Assembly: GCA_964647585.1 (NCBI GenBank)
Contig: CAZYGG010000001.1
Location: 118,286-182,285 of the forward strand
Direction of reading: 5' to 3'
From: CAJINA01 sp964647585
Lineage (GTDB): Bacteria; Desulfobacterota; Desulfobacteria; Desulfobacterales; CAJINA01
Length of the DNA: 64,000 nt
The position numbers and the translations under genes were made by a program. A model generated the notes under the pieces. The model was not told the origin of the DNA, made no database searches, and saw nothing but the letters and a program-made list of their open reading frames with translations. Of this stretch, positions 8,265 to 17,313 are shown one piece after another (position 1 is the first letter of the stretch; each line of letters begins with the position of its first letter).

Positions 8265-10352
8265 ATGAAACAGGAAATCGAAAAAGTCAGGAACATTGGA
8301 ATCAGTGCCCATATCGATTCCGGGAAAACCACCCTTACCGAAAGGATCCTTTACTATACAGACCGGATCCATGCCATTCACGATGTCAAAGGCAAAGACG
8401 GTGTCGGCGCCACCATGGATTCCATGGAGCTTGAAAAGGAAAGAGGGATCACCATTGCCTCGGCGGCGACTTTCTGTGAATGGAACAACCATGAAATCAA
8501 TATCATCGACACACCCGGCCATGTCGATTTTACCATCGAGGTTGAACGGTCCCTGCGGGTGCTTGACGGGGCTATTCTGGTGCTCTGTTCCGTCGGCGGC
8601 GTCCAGTCCCAGTCCATTACGGTTGACCAGCAGATGAAAAGATACAAGGTTCCCTGCATCGCCTTCATTAACAAGTGCGACCGCAGCGGTGCCGATCCTT
8701 TCCGAGTCACCCGGCAGCTCAAAGAGAAATTGGGACACAATGCCGTACCCATGCAAATTCCCATTGGACTCGAAGCCGACCTGGAAGGCGTGGTGGATCT
8801 GGTCACCATGCAGGCCATCTATTTCGACGGCGATAATGGTGAAGCCATAAGGGTTGAAAGTATTCCTGCCAACCTGGTCGAACAGGCCGAACAGCATCGC
8901 GAAACCCTGATTGACGCCGCCTCCCTCTTTTCAGATGACCTTACCGAGGCGATCCTGGAAGAGCAGGATATTCCCGAAGAATTGGTTTATGAAGCCGTTC
9001 GCAAGGGTGTTCTCACCCGGGAAATCACCCCGGTATTCCTGGGTTCCGCCTATAAAAACAAAGGGGTTCAGCCGCTTCTGGATGCAGTCACCCGGCTGCT
9101 GCCCTGCCCGGCAGATATCGAAAATGAGGCGCTCGACACGGAACATGACGAAAAATCGGTCGTCCTCAACAGTGACCCGGAAGCGCCGGTTGTAGCGCTG
9201 GCTTTCAAACTGGAGGACGGACAATACGGACAGCTGACCTATATCCGGGTCTACCAGGGCGCCCTGAAAAAAGGTGACACGGTTTACAATGTCCGCACCG
9301 GCAAGAAAGTAAAAATTGGACGTCTGGTCAGGATGCACTCCGCTGAAATGGAAGATATTGATATAATTCCGGCAGGTTACATAGGCGCACTCTTTGGAGT
9401 CGACTGCTCCTCCGGTGATACCTTTGCCGCTGCCGGCCAGAGCCTCTCCATGACCTCCATGTTCGTGCCGGAACCGGTCATCTCCCTCTCCATTGTACCG
9501 GCGGATAACAAAGCCCAGGTCAACATGTCCAAAGCGCTGAACCGGTTTACCAAAGAAGACCCGACCTTCCGGACATTTGTCAGTGATGAAACCGGCGAAA
9601 CCATCATCGAAGGGATGGGCGAACTGCATCTGGAAGTCTATGTTGAAAGGATGCTGCGCGAATACCAGGCCCAGGTGGAAACCGGCAAACCCCGGGTCGC
9701 TTACCGGGAAACCATCACCCAGCGGGCGGAATTCGACTATATCCACAAAAAACAGACTGGTGGATCGGGCCAGTACGGCCGGATTACGGGCTACATGGAA
9801 CCGGTGGCCGATGAGGAATTTGTTTTTGAAAACAAGATCACCGGCGGCTCCATACCGACCCAGTACATCTCAGCCTGTGAAAAGGGTTTCAGGGGCTGCC
9901 TAGCCAAGGGGCCCAAAATGGAATTCCCGGTAACCGGCGTAAAGGTTGAGATCAATGATGGCGCCTCGCACGCGGTGGACAGTTCCGAAATGGCCTTTCA
10001 GGCCGCTGCCCGGGGTGCCTTCCGCGAGGGCTACGCCAAGGCCAGACCGGTTATCCATGAACCGATCATGAAAGTCGTGGTTGAAACCCCCACAGAGTTT
10101 CAGGGGGCGGTCATGGGGTTATTGAACCAGCGTCGCGGCATTATCGTCGGGTCACAGGACGAGGGGCCCATGTGCGTTGTGGAATCCCAGGTCCCCCTGG
10201 CCGAAATGTTCGGGTTCTCAACCGTACTCAGGTCTTCGACCCAGGGTAAAGCCCAGTTCACCATGGAGTTTATGACCTACAAACAGGTCCCGAAATCCGT
10301 ATCTGAAGAGCTCGTTAAAAAAGCGGCCGATGCCAAAAAGAAAGTTGCCTGA
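8265..10352 (+). CDS. fusA: Elongation factor G, spd/mitochondrial EF-G1-like
   Basis: This 695-residue translational GTPase moves tRNA-mRNA through the ribosome. G1 is AHIDSGKTT, the switch region holds the RGIT motif (ERGITIASAAT), G3 is DTPGHVDF and G4 is INKCDRSG. Domain IV has TGGSGQYG and domain V has EMFGFSTVLRSSTQGKAQF. The segment DVKGKDGVGATMDSMELEKE and the C-terminus are closer to mitochondrial EF-G1 and the spd-type EF-Gs of spirochaetes, planctomycetes and deltaproteobacteria than to canonical FusA. A second EF-G elsewhere in the genome is therefore likely. It is monocistronic, not in a str operon, and has an attenuator-like leader. The AGGAAAAGGA site supports ATG 8265. Confidence 0.93.
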   Translation: MKQEIEKVRNIGISAHIDSGKTTLTERILYYTDRIHAIHDVKGKDGVGATMDSMELEKERGITIASAATFCEWNNHEINIIDTPGHVDFTIEVERSLRVLDGAILVLCSVGGVQSQSITVDQQMKRYKVPCIAFINKCDRSGADPFRVTRQLKEKLGHNAVPMQIPIGLEADLEGVVDLVTMQAIYFDGDNGEAIRVESIPANLVEQAEQHRETLIDAASLFSDDLTEAILEEQDIPEELVYEAVRKGVLTREITPVFLGSAYKNKGVQPLLDAVTRLLPCPADIENEALDTEHDEKSVVLNSDPEAPVVALAFKLEDGQYGQLTYIRVYQGALKKGDTVYNVRTGKKVKIGRLVRMHSAEMEDIDIIPAGYIGALFGVDCSSGDTFAAAGQSLSMTSMFVPEPVISLSIVPADNKAQVNMSKALNRFTKEDPTFRTFVSDETGETIIEGMGELHLEVYVERMLREYQAQVETGKPRVAYRETITQRAEFDYIHKKQTGGSGQYGRITGYMEPVADEEFVFENKITGGSIPTQYISACEKGFRGCLAKGPKMEFPVTGVKVEINDGASHAVDSSEMAFQAAARGAFREGYAKARPVIHEPIMKVVVETPTEFQGAVMGLLNQRRGIIVGSQDEGPMCVVESQVPLAEMFGFSTVLRSSTQGKAQFTMEFMTYKQVPKSVSEELVKKAADAKKKVA

Positions 10353-10445
10353 TACAAATTATCGACAGGCGTCACTTTTGTTGGAAAAAACCACTTTTTA
10401 CGTCAGGCCCGTAGTTTTCGAAACTGTTGAGACGATAATTTGTAT
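10352..10445. repeat. Perfect 13-bp inverted repeat starting at the EF-G stop codon
   Basis: ATACAAATTATCG (10352-10364) is the exact reverse complement of 10433-10445. CGACAG and CTGTTG extend it imperfectly inward. The first base is the last base of the EF-G stop codon. There is no long T-run after it, so it is not a standard terminator. Confidence 0.7.
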
Positions 10446-10533
10446 GAAAGTGGGATAAAGGGAACGGTATCGGCAACCCGACGATACCGATTGATTCCAA
10501 AAGCCTTTAGCATGACGGGCAAACAAACTATCC

Positions 10534-10552
10534 TCTCCGGCTAAGCCGGAGA
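10534..10552. repeat. Perfect 8-bp hairpin before the P-loop ATPase gene
   Basis: TCTCCGGC and GCCGGAGA flank a 3-base loop (10542-10544). It lies in the 310-base gap 10353-10662, which otherwise holds the 13-bp inverted repeat and no recognised gene. Confidence 0.6.
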
Positions 10553-10662
10553 TAATTGAATATTGAATGATTCATACGCTAAAGCTAAAAAACAGGCTTC
10601 CTGAAAAGTTCCGTCATGCAGGGCCCGCAAGCATCATCTATTTAAAAGAAAGGAACTTGAAA

Positions 10663-11367
10663 ATGCTGACCAACGACCTGATTCAACGCAATCCGCTCAG
10701 GCTCATGGGACGGGATGCCGAAGAGATCCTGTCCCCCGGCGAATTCGGGGCCATTTTGGCACGGGCGGGCGTGGGCAAAACAGCCCTGCTTGTGCAGATA
10801 GCCCTCAATACCCTTTTAAGCGGCAAAAATGTGCTGCATGTCAGCCTCAATGATCCCGTCGACAAGGTCACCCTGTGGTACCGGGAGGTGTTCGGGAACC
10901 TGTCCAAAACCTACGATGGCAGACAGATTGAACAACTCTGGGAATCGCTCCTGCCCCATCGCCTGATCATGACTTTCAAGGTCGCGGGGTTCAGTGTCCC
11001 CAAGTTGGAAGAACGGCTTAAAGATCTTTCCGAACAGGGGATTTTCACACCTGACATGGTCATTATTGACGGCCTGCCGTTCGATGAATCCATTCCCGAA
11101 TCCCTGGATGACTTGAAAACATTTTCAAGTGCGCAGGGTATCCAGGCGTGGTTTACCGTCCGCACGCATCGCCATGAAACCTCCGGATCCGACGGCATTC
11201 CGCCCAACATTGCTCCGGCCCAGGACCTTTTCAGTGTCATCCTGCAGCTGGAACCCACCGGCAAGGAGATTCATGTACGCGCCCTGAAAGGCGAGAGCGG
11301 CGCCGGGCACAAACTCCCGGTAAAACTGGACCCGGCCACCATGCTTTTACAGGATTCGACATCTTGA
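10663..11367 (+). CDS. RecA/KaiC-like P-loop ATPase of unknown role
   Basis: The protein of 234 residues has a Walker A motif (ARAGVGKTAL, about residues 27-36), a strand ending in HVSLNDP and a Walker B-like strand DMVIIDGLPFD. The layout resembles KaiC/RecA-type cytoplasmic ATPases. The frame is open further upstream to 10567, but ATG 10663 has an AAAGGAA ribosome site (about 10650) and gives a normal N-terminus, so it is preferred. It stands between EF-G and a small Arg-rich protein on the same strand. I do not recognise a characterised family member and cannot name a substrate. Confidence 0.7.
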   Translation: MLTNDLIQRNPLRLMGRDAEEILSPGEFGAILARAGVGKTALLVQIALNTLLSGKNVLHVSLNDPVDKVTLWYREVFGNLSKTYDGRQIEQLWESLLPHRLIMTFKVAGFSVPKLEERLKDLSEQGIFTPDMVIIDGLPFDESIPESLDDLKTFSSAQGIQAWFTVRTHRHETSGSDGIPPNIAPAQDLFSVILQLEPTGKEIHVRALKGESGAGHKLPVKLDPATMLLQDSTS

Positions 11368-11483
11368 TGTGAATGCCCGGCGGCCGGTGTCCGTGGATAT
11401 ACATTGCCCTTGACAGCTTGGCCAGCGATTCATATTATTACATTATTCTCAACTACTTCTGATACTTGTTAATGGAGGCAGCC

Positions 11484-11681
11484 GTGGGAAAAATAGAAAA
11501 GGAAGTCGCCGACAAGGGGGGCCGTCGCCTGGGAATCGACCGTCGCCAGGTGGAGATCGAGGATGCCGTGGAAGAGGATAAGCGTGCAAACGGGGAACGC
11601 CGCCACCGCGGCGACCGGCGCGACGGCTATTCCTATAAACAAGATGAGTCCGAACGCAGGGAATCTTTCCGGATAAAATAA
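11484..11681 (+). CDS. Small Arg-rich protein with repeated RR..DRR motif
   Basis: The 65-residue product starts at GTG 11484, placed by TGGAGG (11473-11478) five bases upstream; an upstream ATG at 11472 lacks such a site. It is highly charged and contains RRLGIDRR and RRHRGDRR, then ERRESFRIK at the C-terminus. Similar Arg-Asp-Arg words occur in small deltaproteobacterial proteins and near PilZ domains, but no function can be assigned. Its transcript probably ends at the hairpin at 11721-11753. The good ribosome site and terminator argue that it is real. Confidence 0.6.
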   Translation: MGKIEKEVADKGGRRLGIDRRQVEIEDAVEEDKRANGERRHRGDRRDGYSYKQDESERRESFRIK

Positions 11682-11720
11682 CAGACGCAGCACGCGGGAA
11701 CGATCCATTGGAATAAAAAA

Positions 11721-11753
11721 AGCCCAGGCTTGAACAGCCCGGGCTTATTTTTT
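11721..11753. terminator. Bidirectional intrinsic terminator
   Basis: AGCCCAGGC (11721-11729) and GCCCGGGCT (11737-11745) form a stem with one mismatch. It is followed by T-rich 11746-11753 on the plus strand and preceded by an A-run (11715-11720), which gives a U-tract on the minus strand. It can end both the small Arg-rich gene (+) and tRNA-Leu (-). Confidence 0.8.
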
Positions 11754-11754
11754 G

Positions 11755-11841
11755 TGGTGCCGAAGAGAGGACTCGAACCTCCACCTGTATACACAGACTA
11801 GACCCTGAACCTAGCGCGTCTACCAGTTCCGCCACTTCGGC
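11755..11841 (-). tRNA. tRNA-Leu(CAG)
   Basis: The 87-base gene folds as a class II tRNA. The acceptor stem is GCCGAAG with CTTCGGC, the D arm has AACTGGTAGA, and the anticodon arm is CTAGG-TTCAGGG-TCTAG with anticodon CAG. A long variable arm (CTGTGTATACAG) and a TTCGAGT loop follow. The 3' CCA is encoded. The long variable arm and the similarity to other bacterial tRNA-Leu genes fix the identity. Confidence 0.95.
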
Positions 11842-11845
11842 AGGT

Positions 11846-11987
11846 GAGATCTTTTAAAAATCCCCCCTTTTGCCCTGTTTCTGCGTTGGTCTCAAATTTT
11901 AATCCTCGAAATACTCAATGTATTCCTCCGGTTAAAATTTTCGTCCGCCTTGAAATAAAACAAAATTGGGCATTTTTAAAAGATCTC
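11846..11987. repeat. Large intergenic inverted repeat with 16-bp perfect outer arms
   Basis: Arm 11846-11861 (GAGATCTTTTAAAAAT) is the exact complement of 11972-11987. Inside, AATTTTAA and TTAAAATT pair around AATACTCAATGTATTCC. It lies between tRNA-Leu and ribF. The inner sequence resembles a repeat I remember from many deltaproteobacterial genomes. Confidence 0.8.
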
Positions 11988-12081
11988 TATCTGACTAAAA
12001 GCCTTGATTTAGTTCAGAAGATGCTTTAAATATATTTTTTTGTTTGGACTGTCAAGCCAATATTTAAGAAGTTGGGAATAT

Positions 12082-13020
12082 ATGCAGATTATTAACGACT
12101 TGAACGCGATCGCAAAACCTTTTAAAAATGCCGTGGTGACCACCGGCAACTTTGACGGGGTGCATATCGGGCACCAGGCCCTTTTTCACGAGGTCATCGA
12201 ACAGGCCGATGCCATCAAAGGGACCTCGGTGGCGATCACCTTTGATCCGCACCCCATCCGGGTCCTGAAACAAAACGGCCATCCGCCGCTGATCACCCTG
12301 CTGAACCAGAAAACCGAACTCATTGAAAGCACCGGTGTGGATGTGCTGATTGTCATCCCCTTTTCCACTGAATTCGCTGCCCTCTCCGCCCGTGAATTCG
12401 TCGCAGACATACTGGTTCGGAAAATCGGAATGCAAACCATAGTGGTTGGTTCCGACTACTCCTTCGGCCGCAACCGCGAGGGCAACCTGGACCTGCTCAA
12501 GGAAATGGCCCGGGAAATCGGTTTTAAGGTTATTTTAACGGATTGGATCCAGGGCCCCAATGCCAACACTCGCCGCATCAGCAGCACACGGGTTCGCGAA
12601 CTGGTCATGGCCGGTGACATGGACCGCACCCGGAAACATCTGGGCCGATACTACCAGATCCGGGGCAAAGTCGCCACCGGTCGCAATCGGGGGGGGCGGC
12701 TGCTGGGCTTTCCCACCGCCAACATCAATCTCCACGACGAACTCAGTCCCAAATCCGGGGTATATGCGGTCATGGTTGAGTGCGAGGGAAAACAATTCAA
12801 AGGCGTTGCCAACATCGGCTATAGCCCTACATTCGATGACCACATCTTTACCGTTGAAGTTCACATACTCGATTTTGAAAAAGACATCTACGGAGAGGAT
12901 ATCCGGGTAAACTTCATCCAGCGCTTGCGGGCTGAAGAAAAGTTCTCGGGGATCGACGCGCTTTCCGAACAGATCAACAAAGATATCCTGCACGCCCGAA
13001 AAATATTGAATAATATTTGA
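12082..13020 (+). CDS. ribF: Bifunctional riboflavin kinase/FAD synthetase
   Basis: The 312-residue protein makes FMN from riboflavin and then FAD. The N-terminal nucleotidyltransferase domain has TTGNFDGVHIGHQ and ITFDPHP, and ends with SSTRVREL. The C-terminal riboflavin kinase domain has RNRGGRLLGFPTANI and KSGVYAV. The frame is open to 12040 in an A+T-rich region, but ATG 12082 gives the standard family N-terminus. The ribosome site there is weak (GGGA). No FMN riboswitch is apparent upstream. The next gene follows after about 150 bases. Confidence 0.95.
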   Translation: MQIINDLNAIAKPFKNAVVTTGNFDGVHIGHQALFHEVIEQADAIKGTSVAITFDPHPIRVLKQNGHPPLITLLNQKTELIESTGVDVLIVIPFSTEFAALSAREFVADILVRKIGMQTIVVGSDYSFGRNREGNLDLLKEMAREIGFKVILTDWIQGPNANTRRISSTRVRELVMAGDMDRTRKHLGRYYQIRGKVATGRNRGGRLLGFPTANINLHDELSPKSGVYAVMVECEGKQFKGVANIGYSPTFDDHIFTVEVHILDFEKDIYGEDIRVNFIQRLRAEEKFSGIDALSEQINKDILHARKILNNI

Positions 13021-13174
13021 AGTGCCGAAAGTGGTTGAAGCCATCTCAAAACGGATTTTGACTCAAGGTCAATTTCACTTCAAACTTTAATTCACTTTAG
13101 ATTATAATTTCAGGCCTTTTCGGTATAGCCAAGATTCACAGACCTATCATACAAGTAGGCCGTAAAGTTTGAAT

Positions 13175-14263
13175 ATGAATAGAAAAACAACTGCATCCCT
13201 GGTGCTGAGCGTGGTGATATCCGCCCTGGCGCTCTACCTGGCCTTTCGCAACGTGCCCATTGGCGAACTGGTGACTTACCTGGCTTCCATCCATACCCTC
13301 TGGATGGTACCAGCGGTTCTGGTGGTATTGATCAGTTTCGCCCTGCGCGCCCTGCGCTGGAAGATCATCCTCGCCTCCACGCAGAAAATAGCCTTCTGGC
13401 CCACCTATCACCCCATGATGATCGGTTTTATGATCAACTGTATCCTGCCCGGCCGGATCGGTGAAATTGCCCGCCCGGTCATATTGAAAAAAAAGGAAGG
13501 GGTTCCTTTTACCGCGGGGCTGGCAACGGTGGCCACCGAAAGGGTATTTGACGCAGGGCTCTTAATCGCCTTTTTTGCCGTTGTGCTGGCATTTGTCGAC
13601 ATCGATCCGCAGGTCAGCATCCCCTTTGGCCAGTATACCCTCAACCGCGAAACCCTCATGGCAATCGGTACCGGCCTGTTTCGTTTATGCCTGGTGGGCA
13701 TCGCCGGCATTATCGTCATCTCCGTTGACGCAAGCCGCAACCTGCTGATTCGTTTTATCGAACATTTTCCAACGTTCCTGGTTTTTCTGAAACAGAAACA
13801 CCGCGACCTGATCGCGGATAAACTCTGCCGATTTATCGTTAGAATTATCAATAACTTTGCGGATGGTTTTTCCATGGTCAAGTCGCCTTTCAAACTGGCG
13901 GCCTGCACCGGGCTTTCCCTGATTATCTGGATTCTGGGTGCTGTTTCTTACTACCTCATGGCCCTGGGCTGCCCGGGACTATACATTTCCTTTATTGAAC
14001 TGTCGGCAGTCATGATTATTGTATGTTTTTTCATTGCCCTTCCCTCTGTGCCCGGTTTCTGGGGCATCTGGGAAGCCGGCGGTGTGTTTGCCATGGCGCT
14101 TTTCGGTGTACCGGCCAGGGAAGCGGCCGGGTTTACCCTGGCGAACCATGCGGTCCAGATGTTTCCCATCATTATCGCCGGTCTCTATTCGGCTGTTCTC
14201 ACGGGGGTAAAGATCAGGCAGTTTGCCGGCACAAAGACGGAGATAACCAATGACGCTACTTGA
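13175..14263 (+). CDS. UPF0104/LPG synthase TM-like integral membrane protein
   Basis: The protein of about 362 residues has multiple hydrophobic segments. It carries the hallmarks of the flippase-like LPG_synthase_TM family: the LRALRWKIIL motif near the second helix, GRIGEIARPVILKKKEG, and a late PSVPGFWGIWEAGG motif. Members are related to the membrane half of lysyl-phosphatidylglycerol synthase and often move or modify lipids; the substrate here is unknown. ATG 13175 is chosen over TTG 13169. Its 3' end overlaps def by 14 bases, which implies translational coupling. Confidence 0.88.
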   Translation: MNRKTTASLVLSVVISALALYLAFRNVPIGELVTYLASIHTLWMVPAVLVVLISFALRALRWKIILASTQKIAFWPTYHPMMIGFMINCILPGRIGEIARPVILKKKEGVPFTAGLATVATERVFDAGLLIAFFAVVLAFVDIDPQVSIPFGQYTLNRETLMAIGTGLFRLCLVGIAGIIVISVDASRNLLIRFIEHFPTFLVFLKQKHRDLIADKLCRFIVRIINNFADGFSMVKSPFKLAACTGLSLIIWILGAVSYYLMALGCPGLYISFIELSAVMIIVCFFIALPSVPGFWGIWEAGGVFAMALFGVPAREAAGFTLANHAVQMFPIIIAGLYSAVLTGVKIRQFAGTKTEITNDAT

Positions 14264-14762
14264 TATCCTCACCTATCCCGACAAGCGGCTGCGCAACAAA
14301 GCGGCACCGGTTGAAATCGTCGATGACGACATTCAAAACATCATTGCCGACATGGCTGAGACCATGTACGCCGCGCCCGGTATGGGCCTGGCTGCCACTC
14401 AGGTAGGCATAGATAAAAGAATAATTATTTTCGATGTTTCCGGACCGGAAGATCAACCTGCACTTGAAGTTTTATTGAACCCGTTTATCGTGGAATCCGA
14501 AGGGACCCAGCTCTCGGAAGGCGAAGGCTGCCTCAGCGTGCCGGATTTCAGAAGTGACGTCAAAAGATTCGAACGGGTCAAGGTGGATGCCCTTGACAGA
14601 AACGGCCAACCGGTTCACATAGAAACAGACGGACTCTACGCGATTGTCCTGCAGCATGAAATCGACCATCTGGACGGGGTTCTTTTCATTGACAAAATCA
14701 GCGCGCTGAAACGGGAGATGTATAAGCGTAAGGTGAAAAAACAGATGAAGAATAAAGGATAA
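14250..14762 (+). CDS. def: Peptide deformylase
   Basis: The 170-residue metalloenzyme removes the formyl group from nascent proteins. All three motifs are present: GMGLAATQ (about 45-52), EGCLSVP with the metal-binding Cys, and HEIDHLDG with the two metal-binding His and the catalytic Glu. The start overlaps the preceding membrane protein gene by 14 bases. With fmt and rsmB downstream it forms the classical def-fmt-rsmB grouping. Confidence 0.97.
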   Translation: MTLLDILTYPDKRLRNKAAPVEIVDDDIQNIIADMAETMYAAPGMGLAATQVGIDKRIIIFDVSGPEDQPALEVLLNPFIVESEGTQLSEGEGCLSVPDFRSDVKRFERVKVDALDRNGQPVHIETDGLYAIVLQHEIDHLDGVLFIDKISALKREMYKRKVKKQMKNKG

Positions 14763-14808
14763 TTAGGACTCGTAAATATCAATAATTATAGTTACACTGC
14801 CTCATTAG

Positions 14809-14843
14809 GATTCAAGGGTTCAAGGGTTCGAGGGTTCGAGGGG
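14809..14843. repeat. Short tandem repeat, 8-bp unit GGGTTCAA/GGGTTCGA
   Basis: About four degenerate copies of an 8-base unit run through 14809-14843, in the gap between def and fmt. The same word family forms inverted arms at 20100-20131 and 20246-20282. No complementary arm is seen here, so it is a single-armed copy. Confidence 0.65.
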
Positions 14844-15010
14844 CCAAGTGAAATGCTGAAAGGCTTTTAAAAGCATATCTCAAAGGGATGCGCATGGCCG
14901 ACAATAAAACCTAATAATAATTAAAGCTTGTCCCCTTGACTACCCAGCATGGCCTCTGGCGAAAACAAGACCCTTCGAATTCTGGAACCCTTTCCTTTTG
15001 AAAGGCAAAA

Positions 15011-15952
15011 ATGAATACCCCCCTTAAAGTCATCTTCATGGGAACACCGGACTTTGCCGTTCCCACCCTGCAGGCCCTGCACCGGGCCGGACATGCGATT
15101 CCCATGGTGGTCACCCAGCCGGACCGCCCCAAAGGTCGGGGCCGTAAGACCACACCGACACCGGTGAAAGCAGCCGCCCTCAACCTGGAACTGACCGTTG
15201 AACAGCCGATCACCGTTCGTTCGGCAGACTTCGTCACAAAGCTGAAAAGACTGGAACCGGATCTTTTCGTGGTTGTGGCCATGGGGCAGATATTAAGCCA
15301 GGAACTCCTGGACATTCCCCGGATGGGCGCCATCAACGTACACGCGTCCCTGCTGCCGAAATATCGCGGGGCTGCCCCGATCCAGTGGGCCCTGATCAAC
15401 GGCGAACAGGAGACCGGGATTACCACGATGCTCATGGACGCCGGCCTTGACACTGGGAACATGCTCCTGTCCGCACGCACGGACATCACATCTGAGGACA
15501 CGGCCCAAACGCTGCATGACCGGTTGCGCACCCTGGGGGCCGACCTGCTTATTGAAACCCTTAACGGTATGATTTCAAATACAATTACACCTGTTCAGCA
15601 GGATCACGAGCGGGCTTCCCAGGCACCGCTGTTAAAAAAGGGAGATGGGCGCATCGATTGGCAAAAACCGGCTGTGGCCATTGACACTTTTATCCGGGGT
15701 ATGACCCCCTGGCCCGGCGCTTTCAGCTTTATGGGCGATAAACGCCTCAAGATCTTCGCCGCCAGACCGGTGCCCCTGACATCACCCGCCCCTCCGGGCA
15801 CCGTTATACGGGGATTTGCCGATGAACTGCGGGTGGCCACCGGCAACCAGGCCCTGACCATCCTTGAACTCCAGGCTGCCTCCGGCAAACGTCTGCCTGT
15901 CCGGGACTACCTGATCGGCAATCCCGTGGCAGAAGGCACTGTACTAAGCTGA
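15011..15952 (+). CDS. fmt: Methionyl-tRNA formyltransferase
   Basis: The 313-residue enzyme formylates initiator Met-tRNA using 10-formyl-THF. It has FMGTPDFAVPTL at the N-terminus, the formyltransferase loop QPDRPKGRGRK, and the catalytic motif NVHASLLPKYRGAAPIQWA with Asn, His and a later Asp (MDAGLDTG). The C-terminal OB-fold-like domain includes MTPWPGAF. A GAAAGG site precedes ATG 15011. Its stop overlaps the rsmB start (TGATG), so translation is coupled. Confidence 0.97.
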   Translation: MNTPLKVIFMGTPDFAVPTLQALHRAGHAIPMVVTQPDRPKGRGRKTTPTPVKAAALNLELTVEQPITVRSADFVTKLKRLEPDLFVVVAMGQILSQELLDIPRMGAINVHASLLPKYRGAAPIQWALINGEQETGITTMLMDAGLDTGNMLLSARTDITSEDTAQTLHDRLRTLGADLLIETLNGMISNTITPVQQDHERASQAPLLKKGDGRIDWQKPAVAIDTFIRGMTPWPGAFSFMGDKRLKIFAARPVPLTSPAPPGTVIRGFADELRVATGNQALTILELQAASGKRLPVRDYLIGNPVAEGTVLS

Positions 15953-17313
15953 TGGCCTCTGACGTCAGAAAAGAGGCCCTGGCCATTCTTTCTGAGCTGG
16001 AAAAAGAGCGCCCTCTCACCCTTGACCGCATGCTGGATACCTATCGCACTGCCGACCCGGGTCAGCTCCGCCGTGACAAAGCCTTTCTGCAGGCCCTCGT
16101 CTTCGGCATACTGCGCACGCGCAATCGCCTCGATTGGACTATCCGCCATTTTTCTAAAACCCCTTTCCGAAAAATATCTCCCGATGTGAAAAACATCCTG
16201 CGCCTGGGGGTTTACCAGATTCTGTACATGGATCGGGTACCGGATTCTGCGGCGGTCAACACCGCGGTCGAACTGGCCAAAAAGGTGGCCGCACCCTGGA
16301 CGGTTAAATTTGTAAATGGCCTCCTGCGCAACATTGCCCGCCACCCGGACGCCGTGACGTTCCCGGATATGGCCAAAAACGTAGTCCACGCGCTCTCCGT
16401 ACGCAAATCCCTGCCGGAGTGGCTCGTGCAGCGGTGGCTGACCAGATTCGGCCAGGACCAGTGTGTACAATTGTGCGACGCGGTGAACACGATCCCGCCG
16501 CTCAGCCTGCGCACGAACACCCTGAAAACCTCCCGCACGTCGCTGGTGAACACCCTTGACAATGTTGTGGACGCAACCGTCCGGACTTCCCACACCCCGG
16601 AGGGAATTTTACTGTATGGTCTGCATACCGACCTGCAAGCTCTCCCGGGATATGCAGAGGGAAAATTCCAGGTCCAGGACGAGGCCGCCCAGTTGGTCGC
16701 CCACATCCTGGCACCCCGTCCCGGCCTGCGGGTCCTGGATGCCTGTGCCGGTCTGGGCGGCAAAACAGGCCATATCGCCCAACTCCTTGATAATAAGGGT
16801 GAAATTTTTGCCCTGGAGTCGGTTGAGAGTAAACTTGCGGCCCTGGAAAAGGAGATGCGCCGGCTGGGCATTTCCATTGTCACGCCCGCCCGGCATGATC
16901 TGACAAAACCACCGGATCCCGCGGTGTTCGGCACCTTTGACCGGATCCTCCTGGACGCGCCCTGCTCCGGGTTGGGGGTCTTGCGCCGCAACCCGGATAC
17001 AAGATGGCACCGCACTACGGCCGACCTTGCGCGTTATGCCGGACGGCAGCAGACGTTCCTGAATCACCTGGCCCCCCTTGTGAAACCGGGCGGTATTCTG
17101 GTATATGCAGTCTGCAGTATGGAACCAGAGGAGAATGAAGCGGTCATACAATCGTTTCTCGCCCGGAATCGATTGTTTGAACCGATCGCGGTTCCAACGG
17201 ACTCTATCAGTGACCCGACATCGGTGGTGGCATCTGACAATTGTTTACGGACCCTGCCGCACCGACACAACATGGACGGCTTTTTCGCGGTGTGCCTCAG
17301 GCGTCGGAAGTAA
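15952..17313 (+). CDS. rsmB: 16S rRNA (cytosine-C5)-methyltransferase RsmB
   Basis: The 453-residue protein has an N-terminal NusB-like RNA-binding domain (about 1-140; LRLGVYQILYMDRVPDSAAV) and a C-terminal SAM methyltransferase domain. Motif I is VLDACAGLGGKTGHIAQ. The catalytic pair of cysteines lies in DAPCSGLGVLRRNPD and AVCSMEPEENE. It methylates C967 of 16S rRNA. Its start overlaps the fmt stop. The next gene is a PASTA protein after a repeat-bearing gap. Confidence 0.96.
   Translation: MASDVRKEALAILSELEKERPLTLDRMLDTYRTADPGQLRRDKAFLQALVFGILRTRNRLDWTIRHFSKTPFRKISPDVKNILRLGVYQILYMDRVPDSAAVNTAVELAKKVAAPWTVKFVNGLLRNIARHPDAVTFPDMAKNVVHALSVRKSLPEWLVQRWLTRFGQDQCVQLCDAVNTIPPLSLRTNTLKTSRTSLVNTLDNVVDATVRTSHTPEGILLYGLHTDLQALPGYAEGKFQVQDEAAQLVAHILAPRPGLRVLDACAGLGGKTGHIAQLLDNKGEIFALESVESKLAALEKEMRRLGISIVTPARHDLTKPPDPAVFGTFDRILLDAPCSGLGVLRRNPDTRWHRTTADLARYAGRQQTFLNHLAPLVKPGGILVYAVCSMEPEENEAVIQSFLARNRLFEPIAVPTDSISDPTSVVASDNCLRTLPHRHNMDGFFAVCLRRRK

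Noticed and set aside
10567..10662. N-terminal extension of the P-loop ATPase
   Set aside because: There is no ribosome site and low family character; ATG 10663 has a good site.
11755..11841. tRNA-Leu as an integration site
   Set aside because: No integrase gene and no second copy of the tRNA 3' end are found in the window.
14809..14843. Possible CRISPR-like short tandem repeat
   Set aside because: The units are 8 bases, contiguous and degenerate, with no spacers and no cas genes nearby.
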